Shown here in pieces: positions 28,310-37,408 of a DNA stretch of 64,000 nt (positions within the stretch are counted from its first letter, which is position 1; the number at the start of each line of letters is the position of its first letter). A model generated the notes under the pieces. It had not been told where the DNA came from. It saw only the letters and a list, made by a program, of their open reading frames with translations, and did no database searches. The DNA is taken from contig NZ_JAEACT010000004.1 of the NCBI RefSeq assembly GCF_021432385.1, positions 1,106,001-1,170,000 on the forward strand, in the 5' to 3' direction. The position numbers and the translations under genes were made by a program. The DNA comes from Clostridium hydrogenum (GTDB lineage Bacteria > Bacillota > Clostridia > Clostridiales > Clostridiaceae).

Positions 28310-30451
28310 TTACTTATCTAGTACGTATCCATAAGCATTAACAACGCCATTTTCCTTTTCCAAATACACTCCTTGAATCTCTGTAGCAAAGCCTGGAAAC
28401 TTATTTATTCCATCTCTTAATATTAAGAAGTATTTTTGTGCTATAGTATTCCACTTTTCACCTGGAACAACACAGAAAACACCCGGCGGATATGGAAGTG
28501 CTCCTTCTAAGGCTATTTCGCCTACAATATCTTCTAATTTAACTAATTTAGCATGGTTTCTTACCAATTCCCAATTAGCCTCTTGAGGTGTTATTGCCTG
28601 CTCTGGGAAATACTCTGCTCTAAATAATTTCTTTTGATAAGTTTTTGCATCATTTTCTCCATAAAAATCATGCATTTCCTTACATAATCTTTTGATTGTA
28701 TATCCTCTATATCTATCTTCGTTCCTGCCATAAAGTTTCGGAAGAACCTCACTTAATGGCTTATCTTCCTTTATGCAAGTTTCAAATTGCACTAATACTT
28801 CTACAAGCTTTTTCATTTTTTCTAAGCTTTCTGCTGGTGTTAGCAAGAATAATATAGAGTTTAAATCGCTTTTTTCCGGTATAACTCCATGCTCTCTTAG
28901 ATAATTTGCAAGAATAGTCGCAGGAATACCAAAATCTTCGTATTCACCAGTTTCAGCGTTGATTCCTGGCGTTGTCAGCATAAACTTATTAGGATCAACA
29001 AAATATTGATTTTCTCCATATCCCTCAAAGGAATGCCACTTTTCTCCCGGTTGAAACTTGAAAAATTCAATGTTATTTGCAATCTCTTCTGTAGGATATT
29101 CCTCCCACTTCTTTCCGTTTACAACTGGTGGAATAAATGGTTTTAGCATGGAGCAATTTTTAAAAACTAATTTTCTTGCTTCAACTCCTACTTTTATGCA
29201 ATCTGACCATAAACGCTTACCGGCTTCACCCTCTTGCATTTTTGCATTAACATCAAGTGCCGAAAATAGTGGATAAAATGGGCTAGTTGAAGCATGTAAC
29301 ATGTACGCATTATTAAACCTTTTATGATCTACATAACGCTTTTGCCCTCTAATATGCTTATCCTTCTTATGAATTTGTGATGTCTGCGAAAATCCTGCCT
29401 GCTGTTTATGAATAGATTGTGTTACAAATATTCCTGGATCTTCTTCATTCAAATCAAGTAGCAGCGGAGAACATTGCATCATCATAGGTATAAATTGTTC
29501 ATAGCCAACCCATGCTGAATCAAATAAGATGTAATCACAAAGGTGGCCTATTTTATCAACTACTTGCCTTGCATTATAAATAGTTCCATCATAGGTTCCA
29601 AGTTGTATTACTGCTAGTCTAAATGGTCTTTTTTCCTTAGACTTTTCTACATCAACTTTTGCCGCTAGACTTCTTAAATATTTTTCATCAAAACAATGTG
29701 CATCTATTCCGCCAATAAATCCAAATGGATTACGTGCAGTTTCTAAATATATAGGTCTGCCTCCTGATTGAACTAAGGCTGAATTATATACTGATTTGTG
29801 ATTGTTTCTATCAAATAAAACTAAATCTCCTGGGGCAACTACAGCATTTGTTACAACAGAATTGGAAGCACTCGTCCCATTCATTATAAAGTAAGTTTTA
29901 TCTGCATTGTATACTTTAGCTGCATGCTCTTCAGCTGACATAGCTGGCCCTTCATGAATTAACAAATCTCCAAGTTCAACATCTGCATTACAAATATCTG
30001 ACCTAAAAATATTTTTCCCATAGAAATCATAAAAAGCTCTACCTGCTGGATGTTTACGAAAATATTGTCCACCTTGATGACCAGGACAATCAAATTGTAT
30101 ATTTTCCTTTTCAACATAATTAGCTAATGTCTCAAAAAATGGCGGCAATAGCCTTTCTTCATACTGATTTGCTGCATCCTCAATTTCCCTTGAATAAAGC
30201 TTTTTATCCACTTCGTTTTCCGTTACTATACTATAAACTTTTTCAATTGATTTATCACTGTTTTTTAAAATAAGAAATATGGGAATTCCAAACTTTGTAT
30301 CATTAATATCCTTAATAAATTCAATATCTAAATCAGTTAATACAACTGCCGCTACATCTGTATAATCTGTATCTTGAACTAAAACCAAATCTCTTATAGT
30401 TGAAAAATATTTTTCAGCTTCCATGCTGCAAGCTATTTTTAAATGCTTCAC
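28310..30451 (-). CDS. Orn/Lys/Arg decarboxylase (PLP, fold III, large form)
   Basis: A 713-residue cytoplasmic PLP enzyme that removes CO2 from a basic amino acid, giving a diamine and consuming a proton (acid stress, polyamine supply). The N-terminal wing domain (1-110) is followed by DCPGHQGG, the PLP-lysine motif TQSIHKQQAG (K349), DSAWVGYEQF, and the C-terminal domain. Length fits the CadA/LdcC/SpeF group, not the short clostridial form. Lysine, ornithine or arginine preference cannot be read here. It starts at GTG with GGAGG 6 nt upstream. It stands alone; no antiporter gene lies beside it. Confidence 0.9.
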   Translation of the reverse strand: MKHLKIACSMEAEKYFSTIRDLVLVQDTDYTDVAAVVLTDLDIEFIKDINDTKFGIPIFLILKNSDKSIEKVYSIVTENEVDKKLYSREIEDAANQYEERLLPPFFETLANYVEKENIQFDCPGHQGGQYFRKHPAGRAFYDFYGKNIFRSDICNADVELGDLLIHEGPAMSAEEHAAKVYNADKTYFIMNGTSASNSVVTNAVVAPGDLVLFDRNNHKSVYNSALVQSGGRPIYLETARNPFGFIGGIDAHCFDEKYLRSLAAKVDVEKSKEKRPFRLAVIQLGTYDGTIYNARQVVDKIGHLCDYILFDSAWVGYEQFIPMMMQCSPLLLDLNEEDPGIFVTQSIHKQQAGFSQTSQIHKKDKHIRGQKRYVDHKRFNNAYMLHASTSPFYPLFSALDVNAKMQEGEAGKRLWSDCIKVGVEARKLVFKNCSMLKPFIPPVVNGKKWEEYPTEEIANNIEFFKFQPGEKWHSFEGYGENQYFVDPNKFMLTTPGINAETGEYEDFGIPATILANYLREHGVIPEKSDLNSILFLLTPAESLEKMKKLVEVLVQFETCIKEDKPLSEVLPKLYGRNEDRYRGYTIKRLCKEMHDFYGENDAKTYQKKLFRAEYFPEQAITPQEANWELVRNHAKLVKLEDIVGEIALEGALPYPPGVFCVVPGEKWNTIAQKYFLILRDGINKFPGFATEIQGVYLEKENGVVNAYGYVLDK

Positions 30452-30650
30452 AATTATCCTCCTTCGTCACTTAAACAAATTTAAGAACCCCTATTCATCA
30501 AAGATAAAACATTCATTATCTATAATAAACAAATTTAGTTTTCTAATTCATTTTTTGTTCTATTAATATGTTATTACTTTATTTATCATTTGTGCCGAAT
30601 TTATTTTAATATGAAGCATTTTGAAAGTCAATAAGTTTTATTGGACATTT

Positions 30651-32138
30651 TTAAAATTCATTTACAGTTACAAAATAAACATCATTCTGTTTTATATCAA
30701 GTTCATATACAAAATCTTTTCCTTCTTCAATAACTATATTAGTCTGCATAACAGGTAAACCTGTTGCTTTTGAATTTAATAATGCAATTTGTTCTTTTGT
30801 CATAGTTCCATTATACTCAGTATTTAAATATTCAGTATATACATCATTTTGCCTATACCCTACGCTGTATATTGATAATTGGTACTTACCTGGCTTCAAA
30901 TTAGATACAGACAATTGAACCTTTTCCGCAGGTAGTGCCGGTAAATCCTTACTATAATATACTTGATCCGGAATATCCTTTGGCTTAGTATAAGTGTAAT
31001 TCCAAAATAAAATTTGAATACCCTTATCATCCTTGCAAACCCATGCGCTCTCATCATCACATTCAAGCTCTAAATTTCCTAATTTATTTAAATATTTATA
31101 GGAAAAAAATGAAGGTTTCTTTAGCCCCTGTACATTTAATAATCCAAAACCTCCGCGGAAATGTGTTTTTGGTGGTCCCGGTTCCTCAAAAATATCAGAA
31201 AATACCCAATAAGACATTGAATCAACTAAATTTTCAAATTTCTTTACTTTAGACAATATATATGCTGCTGAAAAGTACGAATCATGAACAGGATCACTTT
31301 GAGAATATGATGAATTCCATTCAGTAAAATGTATTTCTAAATTAGGTATAGGAGAATTTTTAACCTGATCATGTACTCTAGCTACATCATCAACTATTGC
31401 TCCAGGACTTGGATCAAGGGATACCTGCTCTATTCCAAATTCATCAAAAAATCCATTTACACCGTAAATATGAGTTGATATAAAATCAACAGGAACCTTA
31501 TCCTTATAGCAAAAATTTATAAATTCAGTTATCCACTCACAGCCTGCAGTAGCAGGTCCACCTACTCTATAGTCGCTAGCTACATCTTTTATTGTTTTTG
31601 ATGTAATTTCATAGAGTTTAAAATATTCTTTCATGTCTCCTGTAAAAAATCCGTCAAGATTAGGTTCATTCCAAACCTCAAAATACCATTGTTTAACTTC
31701 ATCATGGCCATATCTACTTGTGAAATGCACTGTAAGCTCATGTATTAAGTTTTTCCACTTTTCATAAGAGTTTGGAGGTGTTATATTTCCTTTCCACCAA
31801 AATACAGTTTCTGAACCACTGGCTAGGTCCTTTGGCATAAATCCCAATTCTACAAAAGGCTTCATTCCTAAACTTAAAATGTGATCATATAGTAAATCTA
31901 CGTATTGCCAATTATAAATTGGATTGCCTTGTCCATCTTCACTGTATACAGCCATATCATCATGCAGCAAACCATGAAATCTCAAATATTTAAAGTCACA
32001 TTCTGTTTTTATTATTTGCAAATGTCTCTGATGTTCTGCTAAAAGTCCTTCGTATGCACGTCCAGACCCCACACAATTTTTAAACATCTTATTATGAATA
32101 CCTTTTACCCTGTTAACATCCGATTTTATTGTTCTCAC
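30651..32138 (-). CDS. GH39 family beta-xylosidase-like hydrolase
   Basis: A 495-residue retaining glycosidase. The TIM barrel carries YLRFHGLLHDDM near residue 51, acid/base E158 in EVWNEPN and nucleophile E273 in HFTEWNSS, followed by a C-terminal beta-sandwich. These match GH39 beta-xylosidases. No signal peptide is present, so it acts on imported xylo-oligosaccharides. It starts at GTG with an AAAGGGG site. Its upstream block (promoter, cre-like site, P repeat) is homologous to that of the GH16 gene, so both are probably controlled together. Confidence 0.88.
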   Translation of the reverse strand: MRTIKSDVNRVKGIHNKMFKNCVGSGRAYEGLLAEHQRHLQIIKTECDFKYLRFHGLLHDDMAVYSEDGQGNPIYNWQYVDLLYDHILSLGMKPFVELGFMPKDLASGSETVFWWKGNITPPNSYEKWKNLIHELTVHFTSRYGHDEVKQWYFEVWNEPNLDGFFTGDMKEYFKLYEITSKTIKDVASDYRVGGPATAGCEWITEFINFCYKDKVPVDFISTHIYGVNGFFDEFGIEQVSLDPSPGAIVDDVARVHDQVKNSPIPNLEIHFTEWNSSYSQSDPVHDSYFSAAYILSKVKKFENLVDSMSYWVFSDIFEEPGPPKTHFRGGFGLLNVQGLKKPSFFSYKYLNKLGNLELECDDESAWVCKDDKGIQILFWNYTYTKPKDIPDQVYYSKDLPALPAEKVQLSVSNLKPGKYQLSIYSVGYRQNDVYTEYLNTEYNGTMTKEQIALLNSKATGLPVMQTNIVIEEGKDFVYELDIKQNDVYFVTVNEF

Positions 32139-32221
32139 AATTTAAGACCCCTTTCACAATATGTAAAAATTTTTTCATAAAAACACCCTAATTGCTTACA
32201 ACTAAACCCCTATTTGTTTAT

Positions 32222-32292
32222 TTTTTGCAAACGTTTTCCGAAATCGTTAACTCATACAAACATAGAATATATTGCCAAGGCAAATATGTCAA
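32222..32292 (-). promoter_or_regulatory. GH39 promoter with downstream cre-like operator
   Basis: On the minus strand TTGACA (32287-32292) and TATTCT (32264-32269) are 17 nt apart. About 30 bp downstream lies a cre-like site, plus-strand TTGCAAACGTTTTCC at about 32225-32239, which matches the CcpA consensus well. This position suits carbon-catabolite repression by road-block. The same layout precedes the GH16 gene. Confidence 0.65.
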
Positions 32293-32335
32293 GAATAAAT
32301 TTATTTTTTCTATAAACTAATTTATTATATATACA

Positions 32336-32434
32336 GATGTAAAAAAGGTATTCTGTAGATTTCACTATACTACATATAAATCCTTATAGTAGTTCGTAAA
32401 AAGAATACCTTAATTTTTTCACATACCATATATA
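32336..32434. repeat. P-family nested hairpin repeat, copy 3
   Basis: Outer arms AAAAAAGGTATTCT and AGAATACCTTAATTTTTT enclose an inner CTAC/GTAG, ATAA/TTAT hairpin. It lies upstream of the GH39 promoter and abuts a Q-family repeat. Outer-arm sequence differs from copy 1 on both sides, so pairing is kept. Confidence 0.75.
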
Positions 32435-32538
32435 GATAAACCATTTCAACTATTAAAATTCATGTGCACCATAATGCCCAGAAGACGGCACTTTGGTACA
32501 AATAAATTTTAAGTTTCAAGGTGGTTTATCTTTATAGA
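32431..32538. repeat. Q-family long palindrome, copy 1
   Basis: Ends AGATAAACC and GGTTTATCT are inverted, with a central AATGCCCAGAAGACGGCA loop region. It is less perfect than copy 3 at 54352. The remainder to 32690 includes a GGAGTTTGGGCGTAAAGCCCA hairpin module; no gene is seen. Confidence 0.7.
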
Positions 32539-32702
32539 TAGACAACTTGAAACATTCAAATTATAAATACCAAATGCAACAAGCAGAATATATTTTCATT
32601 ACTAAAACTTAGTCTAGGAGTTTGGGCGTAAAGCCCATGTAGGTTTTTTAACTTAATATAAGTACTTTCAATAGTAGTGAAATAAAACTTTGTATATTAA
32701 TA

Positions 32703-32858
32703 ACTTTCGTCAGGAAAATCTTAAATTATAAGCTCATCCTAGCACTATAAATGGTGCTATTGCGTAAGCAATAAAAAAATAAGTTTTAAGATTTTCTGCA
32801 GCAAAGCGGAGGAAAATCCTCCTTCATTGTGAATTGTGCATCGTGAACTGTGCATTGA
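32703..32858. repeat. R-family modular hairpin array, copy 6 (left end missing)
   Basis: It has the GCTATTGCGTAAGCAATA, GATTTTCTGC/GGAGGAAAATC modules and a right boundary of TTCATTGTGAATTGTGCATC. The left tandem boundary is not visible, so it looks truncated. It ends 13 bp from the lichenase stop codon. Confidence 0.75.
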
Positions 32859-32871
32859 AAAATTTATTTAA

Positions 32872-33609
32872 TTAATTTGAAGTATAAGATGCCCAATTAT
32901 AATATGCATATACTGGTGTCACTCCATCGTAAGGCCCTAGCCAATCATCCTCGCCAATTCCAGGCCATAAATTCATCATAATTCTTCCAGCATGTGATGG
33001 AATATTATTTGTTGCCCTATATACTTCTCTTCCATCAACTAGCCACGCAATATAAGTTGGCTGCCAATTAAACGCATAAGTATGGTAACTTTTCGATGCA
33101 TCAAATCCTAATTGATAAAGGTGTTCGTGATTTCCAACTCCATTTGTAAAATAATTAAATTGAACTTCTGAAGTATTCTTTCCCAGGAATTCTATGTCAA
33201 TTTCATCCCATGGATTATTGTCACTAGGACCTGTATAAGTAAAAAATGAAGAATCTATGCCACTATGAGCTGCTGGTTTCATGTTTACCTGATATATTCC
33301 ATATCCGTATCTATTAACAGAACGATACTCTCCACCTGCATAAGGTTTTGTTCCACCTTGTGTATCCTTTGTTACGGAAAGTGCCATTGCTCCTCCATTA
33401 AAATTTACATTGCTAGCTCTCCATGTACAATTGAACATGCCACCATTTGTCCATCCATCAGACTTTGTCCAGAGATTTGTATTGTAAAAATCAAAATTGT
33501 CAGTAACATTAGTTGACGCAAAGACTTTTGTTGAAACTAAACTTGCTGAAGCTAAAATGCCTAATGTCAATACAGCAAAAATTGAATTTTTTAATTTTTT
33601 CTTTAACAT
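32872..33609 (-). CDS. Secreted GH16 lichenase (endo-beta-1,3-1,4-glucanase)
   Basis: A 245-residue enzyme with a Sec signal peptide (to about residue 32, ending VSTKVFAS) and one GH16 jelly-roll domain. The catalytic motif WDEIDIEFLG gives nucleophile E136, D138 and acid/base E140. Overall match to bacterial lichenases (B. subtilis BglS-like) is strong, including the WYSNVNFNGG-like region and the C-terminal YYNWASY. It hydrolyses mixed-linkage barley-type glucans outside the cell. The ATG has an AGGAGGAG site. No dockerin or binding module is attached. Confidence 0.92.
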   Translation of the reverse strand: MLKKKLKNSIFAVLTLGILASASLVSTKVFASTNVTDNFDFYNTNLWTKSDGWTNGGMFNCTWRASNVNFNGGAMALSVTKDTQGGTKPYAGGEYRSVNRYGYGIYQVNMKPAAHSGIDSSFFTYTGPSDNNPWDEIDIEFLGKNTSEVQFNYFTNGVGNHEHLYQLGFDASKSYHTYAFNWQPTYIAWLVDGREVYRATNNIPSHAGRIMMNLWPGIGEDDWLGPYDGVTPVYAYYNWASYTSN

Positions 33610-33645
33610 AATACTCCTCCTTAATATGACAAATTTGTATCTGGT

Positions 33646-33807
33646 TATTTACATGATAAATTCTACCATGTAAATAGCACTTAGCTAATAATTATAAAAT
33701 ATGCTGAATACTTACAACTAAGCCTCCTATCTGTTTACATTTTGTAAACGTTTTTATATTATTAACTTATATACTCATAGGATATATTTTCAAAATAAAT
33801 ATGTCAA
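33646..33807 (-). promoter_or_regulatory. GH16 promoter, cre-like site and palindromic operator
   Basis: On the minus strand TTGACA (33802-33807) and TATCCT (33779-33784) are 17 nt apart. Downstream are AAAAACGTTTACA (about 33741-33753, cre-like) and a perfect inverted repeat TATTTACATG / CATGTAAATA (33646-33655 and 33667-33676) in the 5' leader. The promoter and cre-like part is homologous to the GH39 upstream block. Confidence 0.65.
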
Positions 33808-33849
33808 TAGTAAATTTGTTTTTTTGCAAAACAAGTTATTGTAAATAAA

Positions 33850-33950
33850 TATATAAAAAAGGTATTCTCTAGGTTTTACTATACTACACATAGATCTTTA
33901 TAGTATTTCGTAAAAAGAATACCTTAATTTTTTCACATACAATATATATA
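33850..33950. repeat. P-family nested hairpin repeat, copy 4
   Basis: Outer arms AAAAAAGGTATTCT and AGAATACCTTAATTTTTT; middle TTTTAC/GTAAAA. It lies between the DHA2 exporter stop (6 bp away) and the GH16 promoter, so it may terminate the exporter message. Confidence 0.75.
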
Positions 33951-33956
33951 GTGAAA

Positions 33957-35375
33957 CTATAAGCTTTTGATCTTATGCATCCTAAATGCAGTAAACAGCA
34001 TTCCAATACAACATATAAAAACTAAAACAATATATACGTGTTTCATGCCATAAACAAAAACATAATCCTTTCCAAAAACATAGTTAATTACCCTATGTCC
34101 TATTTTAAGACTCATAAAATTGTACAAAATAGTTGTAGCTAATGTTATTCCAACCATTTGACCTAAGTTTCTTACTAGTGAATTAACACTCCCTGCTATA
34201 CCAAGCTTGCTTTTAGGAACTGTTGACATTATTAGTGAATTATTAGCTGGTTGAAAAATTCCCTGTCCTAACGCTATTAAAACTACACATAATACTACCT
34301 TTATTAAATTAGAATTTTCATTTAATAATGCCATAAAAAGGAATCCACCTGACATAAATATAAGTCCTATAAAAGTTTGTATTTCTGATCCCATTTTATC
34401 TGCTAGATTGCCTGAAATTGGCGAAATTGCAGCTAGAATTAACGGCTGCACCATCATAAATACCCCCGCTGCTGAAGACGACATTTTTAATGTATCCTGT
34501 AAATAAAACGGTATTATAATTATTGATGCAGATAAGCATACAAATGATATGAATGCACAAAATAAGCTTAATGAAAATAATCCATTTTTAAAAATTTCAA
34601 GCTGCAAAAGCGGAAGTTTCATATTCTTCTGTACTACGATAAATATTATTAAACAAAATACCGCTAAAACAAAACTAATTATAATTACTGGATTTTTATA
34701 GCCCAACTGTTGCTCACCAATTAACGATCCAAACAATAGCATAACTGCTATGCTATATAAAATAGCACCTTTAACATCAAACTTTTCATCAATATTCTTG
34801 CCCTTTGGTAGCACTCGCAAGCCGGCTATAAACGCTACTATACCTATGGGTACATTTACAAGGAATATATAATTCCAGTTTAAGACACTTATAATAAGTC
34901 CTCCTGCAGGCGCTCCTATCATATTTCCCAAGGCAACTGCAGATACTAAAATTCCCAAAGCTTTTCCTCTCTCTTTCTGAGGAAAAATTTGCGTTATAAT
35001 TCCCTGATTATTCGCCATATATGCTCCTGCACCAATACCTTGAATTATTCTAAAAATTACAAGCATAGTTAATGAACTTGAAAGTCCACACATAAGTGAT
35101 GCAAGAGTAAACACTATAGTGCCAATTTTAAATATCTGTGACTTTCCTTTTATATCTCCTAATCTCCCAAATATTAAAAGACTAGCACAAATAACCATAA
35201 CATAACTTGCTACTACCCATTCTATTTCAGCCATACTCACTGAAAGCTTTTTTGCCATTGTAGGCAATGCTACATTTACTATACTACTATCAACACAAGC
35301 CATAAAAGACATTAATACTACCACAAGCAAAATAGTCCATTTTCCGTGGCTTTTATTTTGATCCACAAGAGTCAT
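33957..35375 (-). CDS. MFS multidrug exporter, DHA2 family (EmrB/QacA type)
   Basis: A 472-residue transporter with about 14 TM segments. Motif A (FGRLGDIKGKSQIF) and antiporter motif C (GNMIGAPAGGLI) place it among proton-coupled drug exporters of the inner membrane. ATG at 35375 has GGTGGAG 7 nt upstream; the longer GTG frame starts inside that ribosome site. An operator-like set of GCTAA repeats lies 97 bp upstream. A copy of its start and promoter region also lies upstream of the AraC gene at 37.5 kb. Substrate unknown. Confidence 0.88.
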   Translation of the reverse strand: MTLVDQNKSHGKWTILLVVVLMSFMACVDSSIVNVALPTMAKKLSVSMAEIEWVVASYVMVICASLLIFGRLGDIKGKSQIFKIGTIVFTLASLMCGLSSSLTMLVIFRIIQGIGAGAYMANNQGIITQIFPQKERGKALGILVSAVALGNMIGAPAGGLIISVLNWNYIFLVNVPIGIVAFIAGLRVLPKGKNIDEKFDVKGAILYSIAVMLLFGSLIGEQQLGYKNPVIIISFVLAVFCLIIFIVVQKNMKLPLLQLEIFKNGLFSLSLFCAFISFVCLSASIIIIPFYLQDTLKMSSSAAGVFMMVQPLILAAISPISGNLADKMGSEIQTFIGLIFMSGGFLFMALLNENSNLIKVVLCVVLIALGQGIFQPANNSLIMSTVPKSKLGIAGSVNSLVRNLGQMVGITLATTILYNFMSLKIGHRVINYVFGKDYVFVYGMKHVYIVLVFICCIGMLFTAFRMHKIKSL

Positions 35376-35471
35376 TAATAACTCCACCCTTTCTTTAGCA
35401 TATTACTGCTATATTTATTTATAATTGCTGTTATTATAATATCAATATAACCATTATGTTTCATTAAATAT

Positions 35472-35501
35472 ATTGCTAAGTATTAGCATTATATTGCTAA
35501 A
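35472..35501. promoter_or_regulatory. Operator-like TTGCTAA repeats upstream of the DHA2 exporter
   Basis: TTGCTAA, then inverted TTAGCA, then a third TTGCTAA within 30 bp; GCTAA-GTA-TTAGC (35475-35487) is a perfect palindrome. TetR or MarR-type regulators of drug exporters bind such sites. No such regulator is encoded next to it. Confidence 0.5.
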
Positions 35502-35550
35502 AATAAGGAATTTAAAAAATTAAAATTGATTGTACCAAATTCATCCTGTT

Positions 35551-35794
35551 AAATTACAATTTAACATAGAGTACAAAGTACAGAGTACAGTGAAGGATGA
35601 TTTTTCTACGCGAGCGTAGAAAAATCTAAAAACTTATTCTTTTATTGCTGTGCAATCGCGCCATATATGGTGCTCAGCGAAGCTGACAACATTAAGTTTA
35701 AGATTTACCTAAGCAAAGCGAAAGGTAAATCATCATTCACTGTACTCTGTACTCTGTCATCTGTACTCTGCTCTAAAAATTGTAATTTGTTAGG
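35551..35794. repeat. R-family modular hairpin array, copy 7
   Basis: Flanks AAATTACAATTT and AAAATTGTAATTT match copy 1. AGAGTACAAAGTACAGAGTA and GTACTCTGTACTCTGTC tracts enclose GATTTTTCTACG/CGTAGAAAAATC, TTGC/GCAA, GCTCAGCGAAGCTGAC and GATTTACC/GGTAAATC modules. It lies upstream of the exporter promoter. Confidence 0.85.
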
Positions 35795-35876
35795 ATAAAC
35801 TTGGTATTTGCAATTTCAATGTTTCAAATTGCACATCTATAAAGATAAAACACTATTTGTGAACGCATGAAAAATG

Positions 35877-36012
35877 GGCTATTGCACAAAAATTATTTTA
35901 TACACAAATAAGCAAAGTATAGTGCAAAATCAAATAGCCTTTGGTAGATGGAGCAAAATGATGTTAGGGAATAGCATCATTTTTTCCTCCACCTACCAAA
36001 GGCTATTTGATT
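35877..36012. repeat. Long near-perfect hairpin preceded by an IS-end-like sequence
   Basis: Arms 35928-35963 and about 35975-36012 pair over roughly 35 bp (AATCAAATAGCCTTTGGTAG against CTACCAAAGGCTATTTGATT) with an 11-bp loop. The preceding GGGCTATTGCACAAAAATT (35877) resembles copy 4's GGGGCTGTCCCATAAAAATT. It may be a MITE remnant or a strong terminator. The rest of 36013-36174 has only a short AAAATTCC/GGAATTTT hairpin (36113-36139). Confidence 0.7.
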
Positions 36013-36174
36013 AATCTGTTACATCTTTGCTTTACAATATATAATCATTTTCTAACAACTTAATACAATAGTTTTAATGATTCCAGTAATAAATATTGTT
36101 TCTGTACTACCCCAAAATTCCGTAGGCACGGAGGAATTTTCTCCTTAAACCACTGCTCTTACCTCGCAATTAAT

Positions 36175-36909
36175 TTATTGACCACTGACACTCTGTGTTG
36201 CATCAGTGCTTGTAGCTGCTTCAGTATTAGTACTAGTTTCATCTGTACTAATTGTAGTTGCAGTATTTGCTACTTTAAGAGCTGCATCTAAATCAGCATT
36301 TAACTTAGTTAGTGCATCTAACCTTGCTTGCATCTTAGCTATAACTTTATCCATAGAAGCTAATGCATTATTAAAATCTTCACTATTTACTTTAGCTTGA
36401 GTATCACTAACCTCACTCTTTACTTCTGCTGTTGCCTTAACATTATCTGCATCTGTTTTAAGATTCTGTGCTAGTGTAAGTAAGGAATTAAGCTCATCTT
36501 GTGGCAATGTTTTCTTACCCGCTTGGATGTCACTTATTATAGCTGAAAGTTGCTCCTTTTTCTGTTCAATTTGTTGTTTTAATGCTATAGCCTGCTGCTT
36601 AAGTTGTTTCATTTGATCATGCTTTGCTTTCATTTGAGTTTTAAAAGCATCTTTTTGCTGTTTCTTTTCATCTCTCTTCTGCTGAGCCGCCTCTTTTTTC
36701 TCTGCCCCTTTAGCATTACCTTGTTCCTTCTTAGAAGCTACATCACTATTTTGAGTTTGCTCACTGCTGCTTGTCACATTAGCTTTTACTTCCTGTTTAA
36801 CATGCTTTCCGCCTTTATTTTCATTATTACCATTTCCTTTTGCAAATGCTGCCGTAGGAAATAAAGTAGCTATTGCTAATGCAAGTGCTATAATCCTTTT
36901 TCTATTCAT
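36175..36909 (-). CDS. Exported Lys/Gln-rich coiled-coil protein, function unknown
   Basis: A 244-residue protein with a Sec signal peptide (MNRKRIIALALAIATLFPTAAFA, cleaved near AFA). The mature part is strongly hydrophilic: a KGNGNNENKGG linker, then a long K/Q-rich coiled coil (about residues 70-210), then a Thr/Ser-rich tail. I recognise no family. The ATG at 36909 has AGGAG 8 nt upstream; the longer frame begins at a GTG inside that site. It follows a lipoprotein gene by 29 bp on the same strand, so the two probably act together at the cell surface. Composition alone does not give a function. Confidence 0.75.
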   Translation of the reverse strand: MNRKRIIALALAIATLFPTAAFAKGNGNNENKGGKHVKQEVKANVTSSSEQTQNSDVASKKEQGNAKGAEKKEAAQQKRDEKKQQKDAFKTQMKAKHDQMKQLKQQAIALKQQIEQKKEQLSAIISDIQAGKKTLPQDELNSLLTLAQNLKTDADNVKATAEVKSEVSDTQAKVNSEDFNNALASMDKVIAKMQARLDALTKLNADLDAALKVANTATTISTDETSTNTEAATSTDATQSVSGQ

Positions 36910-36938
36910 CTTTCTCACTCCTAACGTTTTAATTAACT

Positions 36939-37289
36939 TTAGTTTAAATTAATGTCACTTGGATCCTGAAGCGATTTTAAAGCTTCATCTATATTTCTTA
37001 CTGCTGAATCTAGTTTTACTTGTACTTGTTTTTTCTGCTGAACTGATAGTTTAGGTAAATTCGTTGATCTTATAGTGTTTTGTGAATTTGCATTATTTTT
37101 TTCTGTTAATGCTTCCGTCTTAATACTTTCTTTTTTGGTACTTTCTTTTTTATCAGAAACTGATTTGCTTATTACATCTGTACTGTTAGACTTTTTTAAA
37201 TCTACCTTACTGTTTACCACCTTCTTAGCAGAACAACCAGAAAAAATCACCACTGCTGTAAATAAAATTGCAAGCACTCGTTTTCTCAT
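36939..37289 (-). CDS. Small lipoprotein, function unknown
   Basis: A 116-residue protein with a lipoprotein signal (MRKRVLAILFTAVVIFSGCSA, lipidated Cys19) and a Lys/Ser-rich mature part. The C-terminal third (VQVKLDSAVRNIDEALKSL) is helical. The ATG has an AGGAGG site. First gene of a two-gene unit with the exported coiled-coil protein; I see no similarity to a named family. Confidence 0.75.
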   Translation of the reverse strand: MRKRVLAILFTAVVIFSGCSAKKVVNSKVDLKKSNSTDVISKSVSDKKESTKKESIKTEALTEKNNANSQNTIRSTNLPKLSVQQKKQVQVKLDSAVRNIDEALKSLQDPSDINLN

Positions 37290-37408
37290 GGTATTTTCCT
37301 CCTATTGCGATTTTACTAGATATACTGCTTTACTCTTATTTTCGTAACCTCTTGTTTAAGCTTCATTTAATGTTAGTGGGTTATTTACAATAAAATTCCA
37401 CTGCCAAA

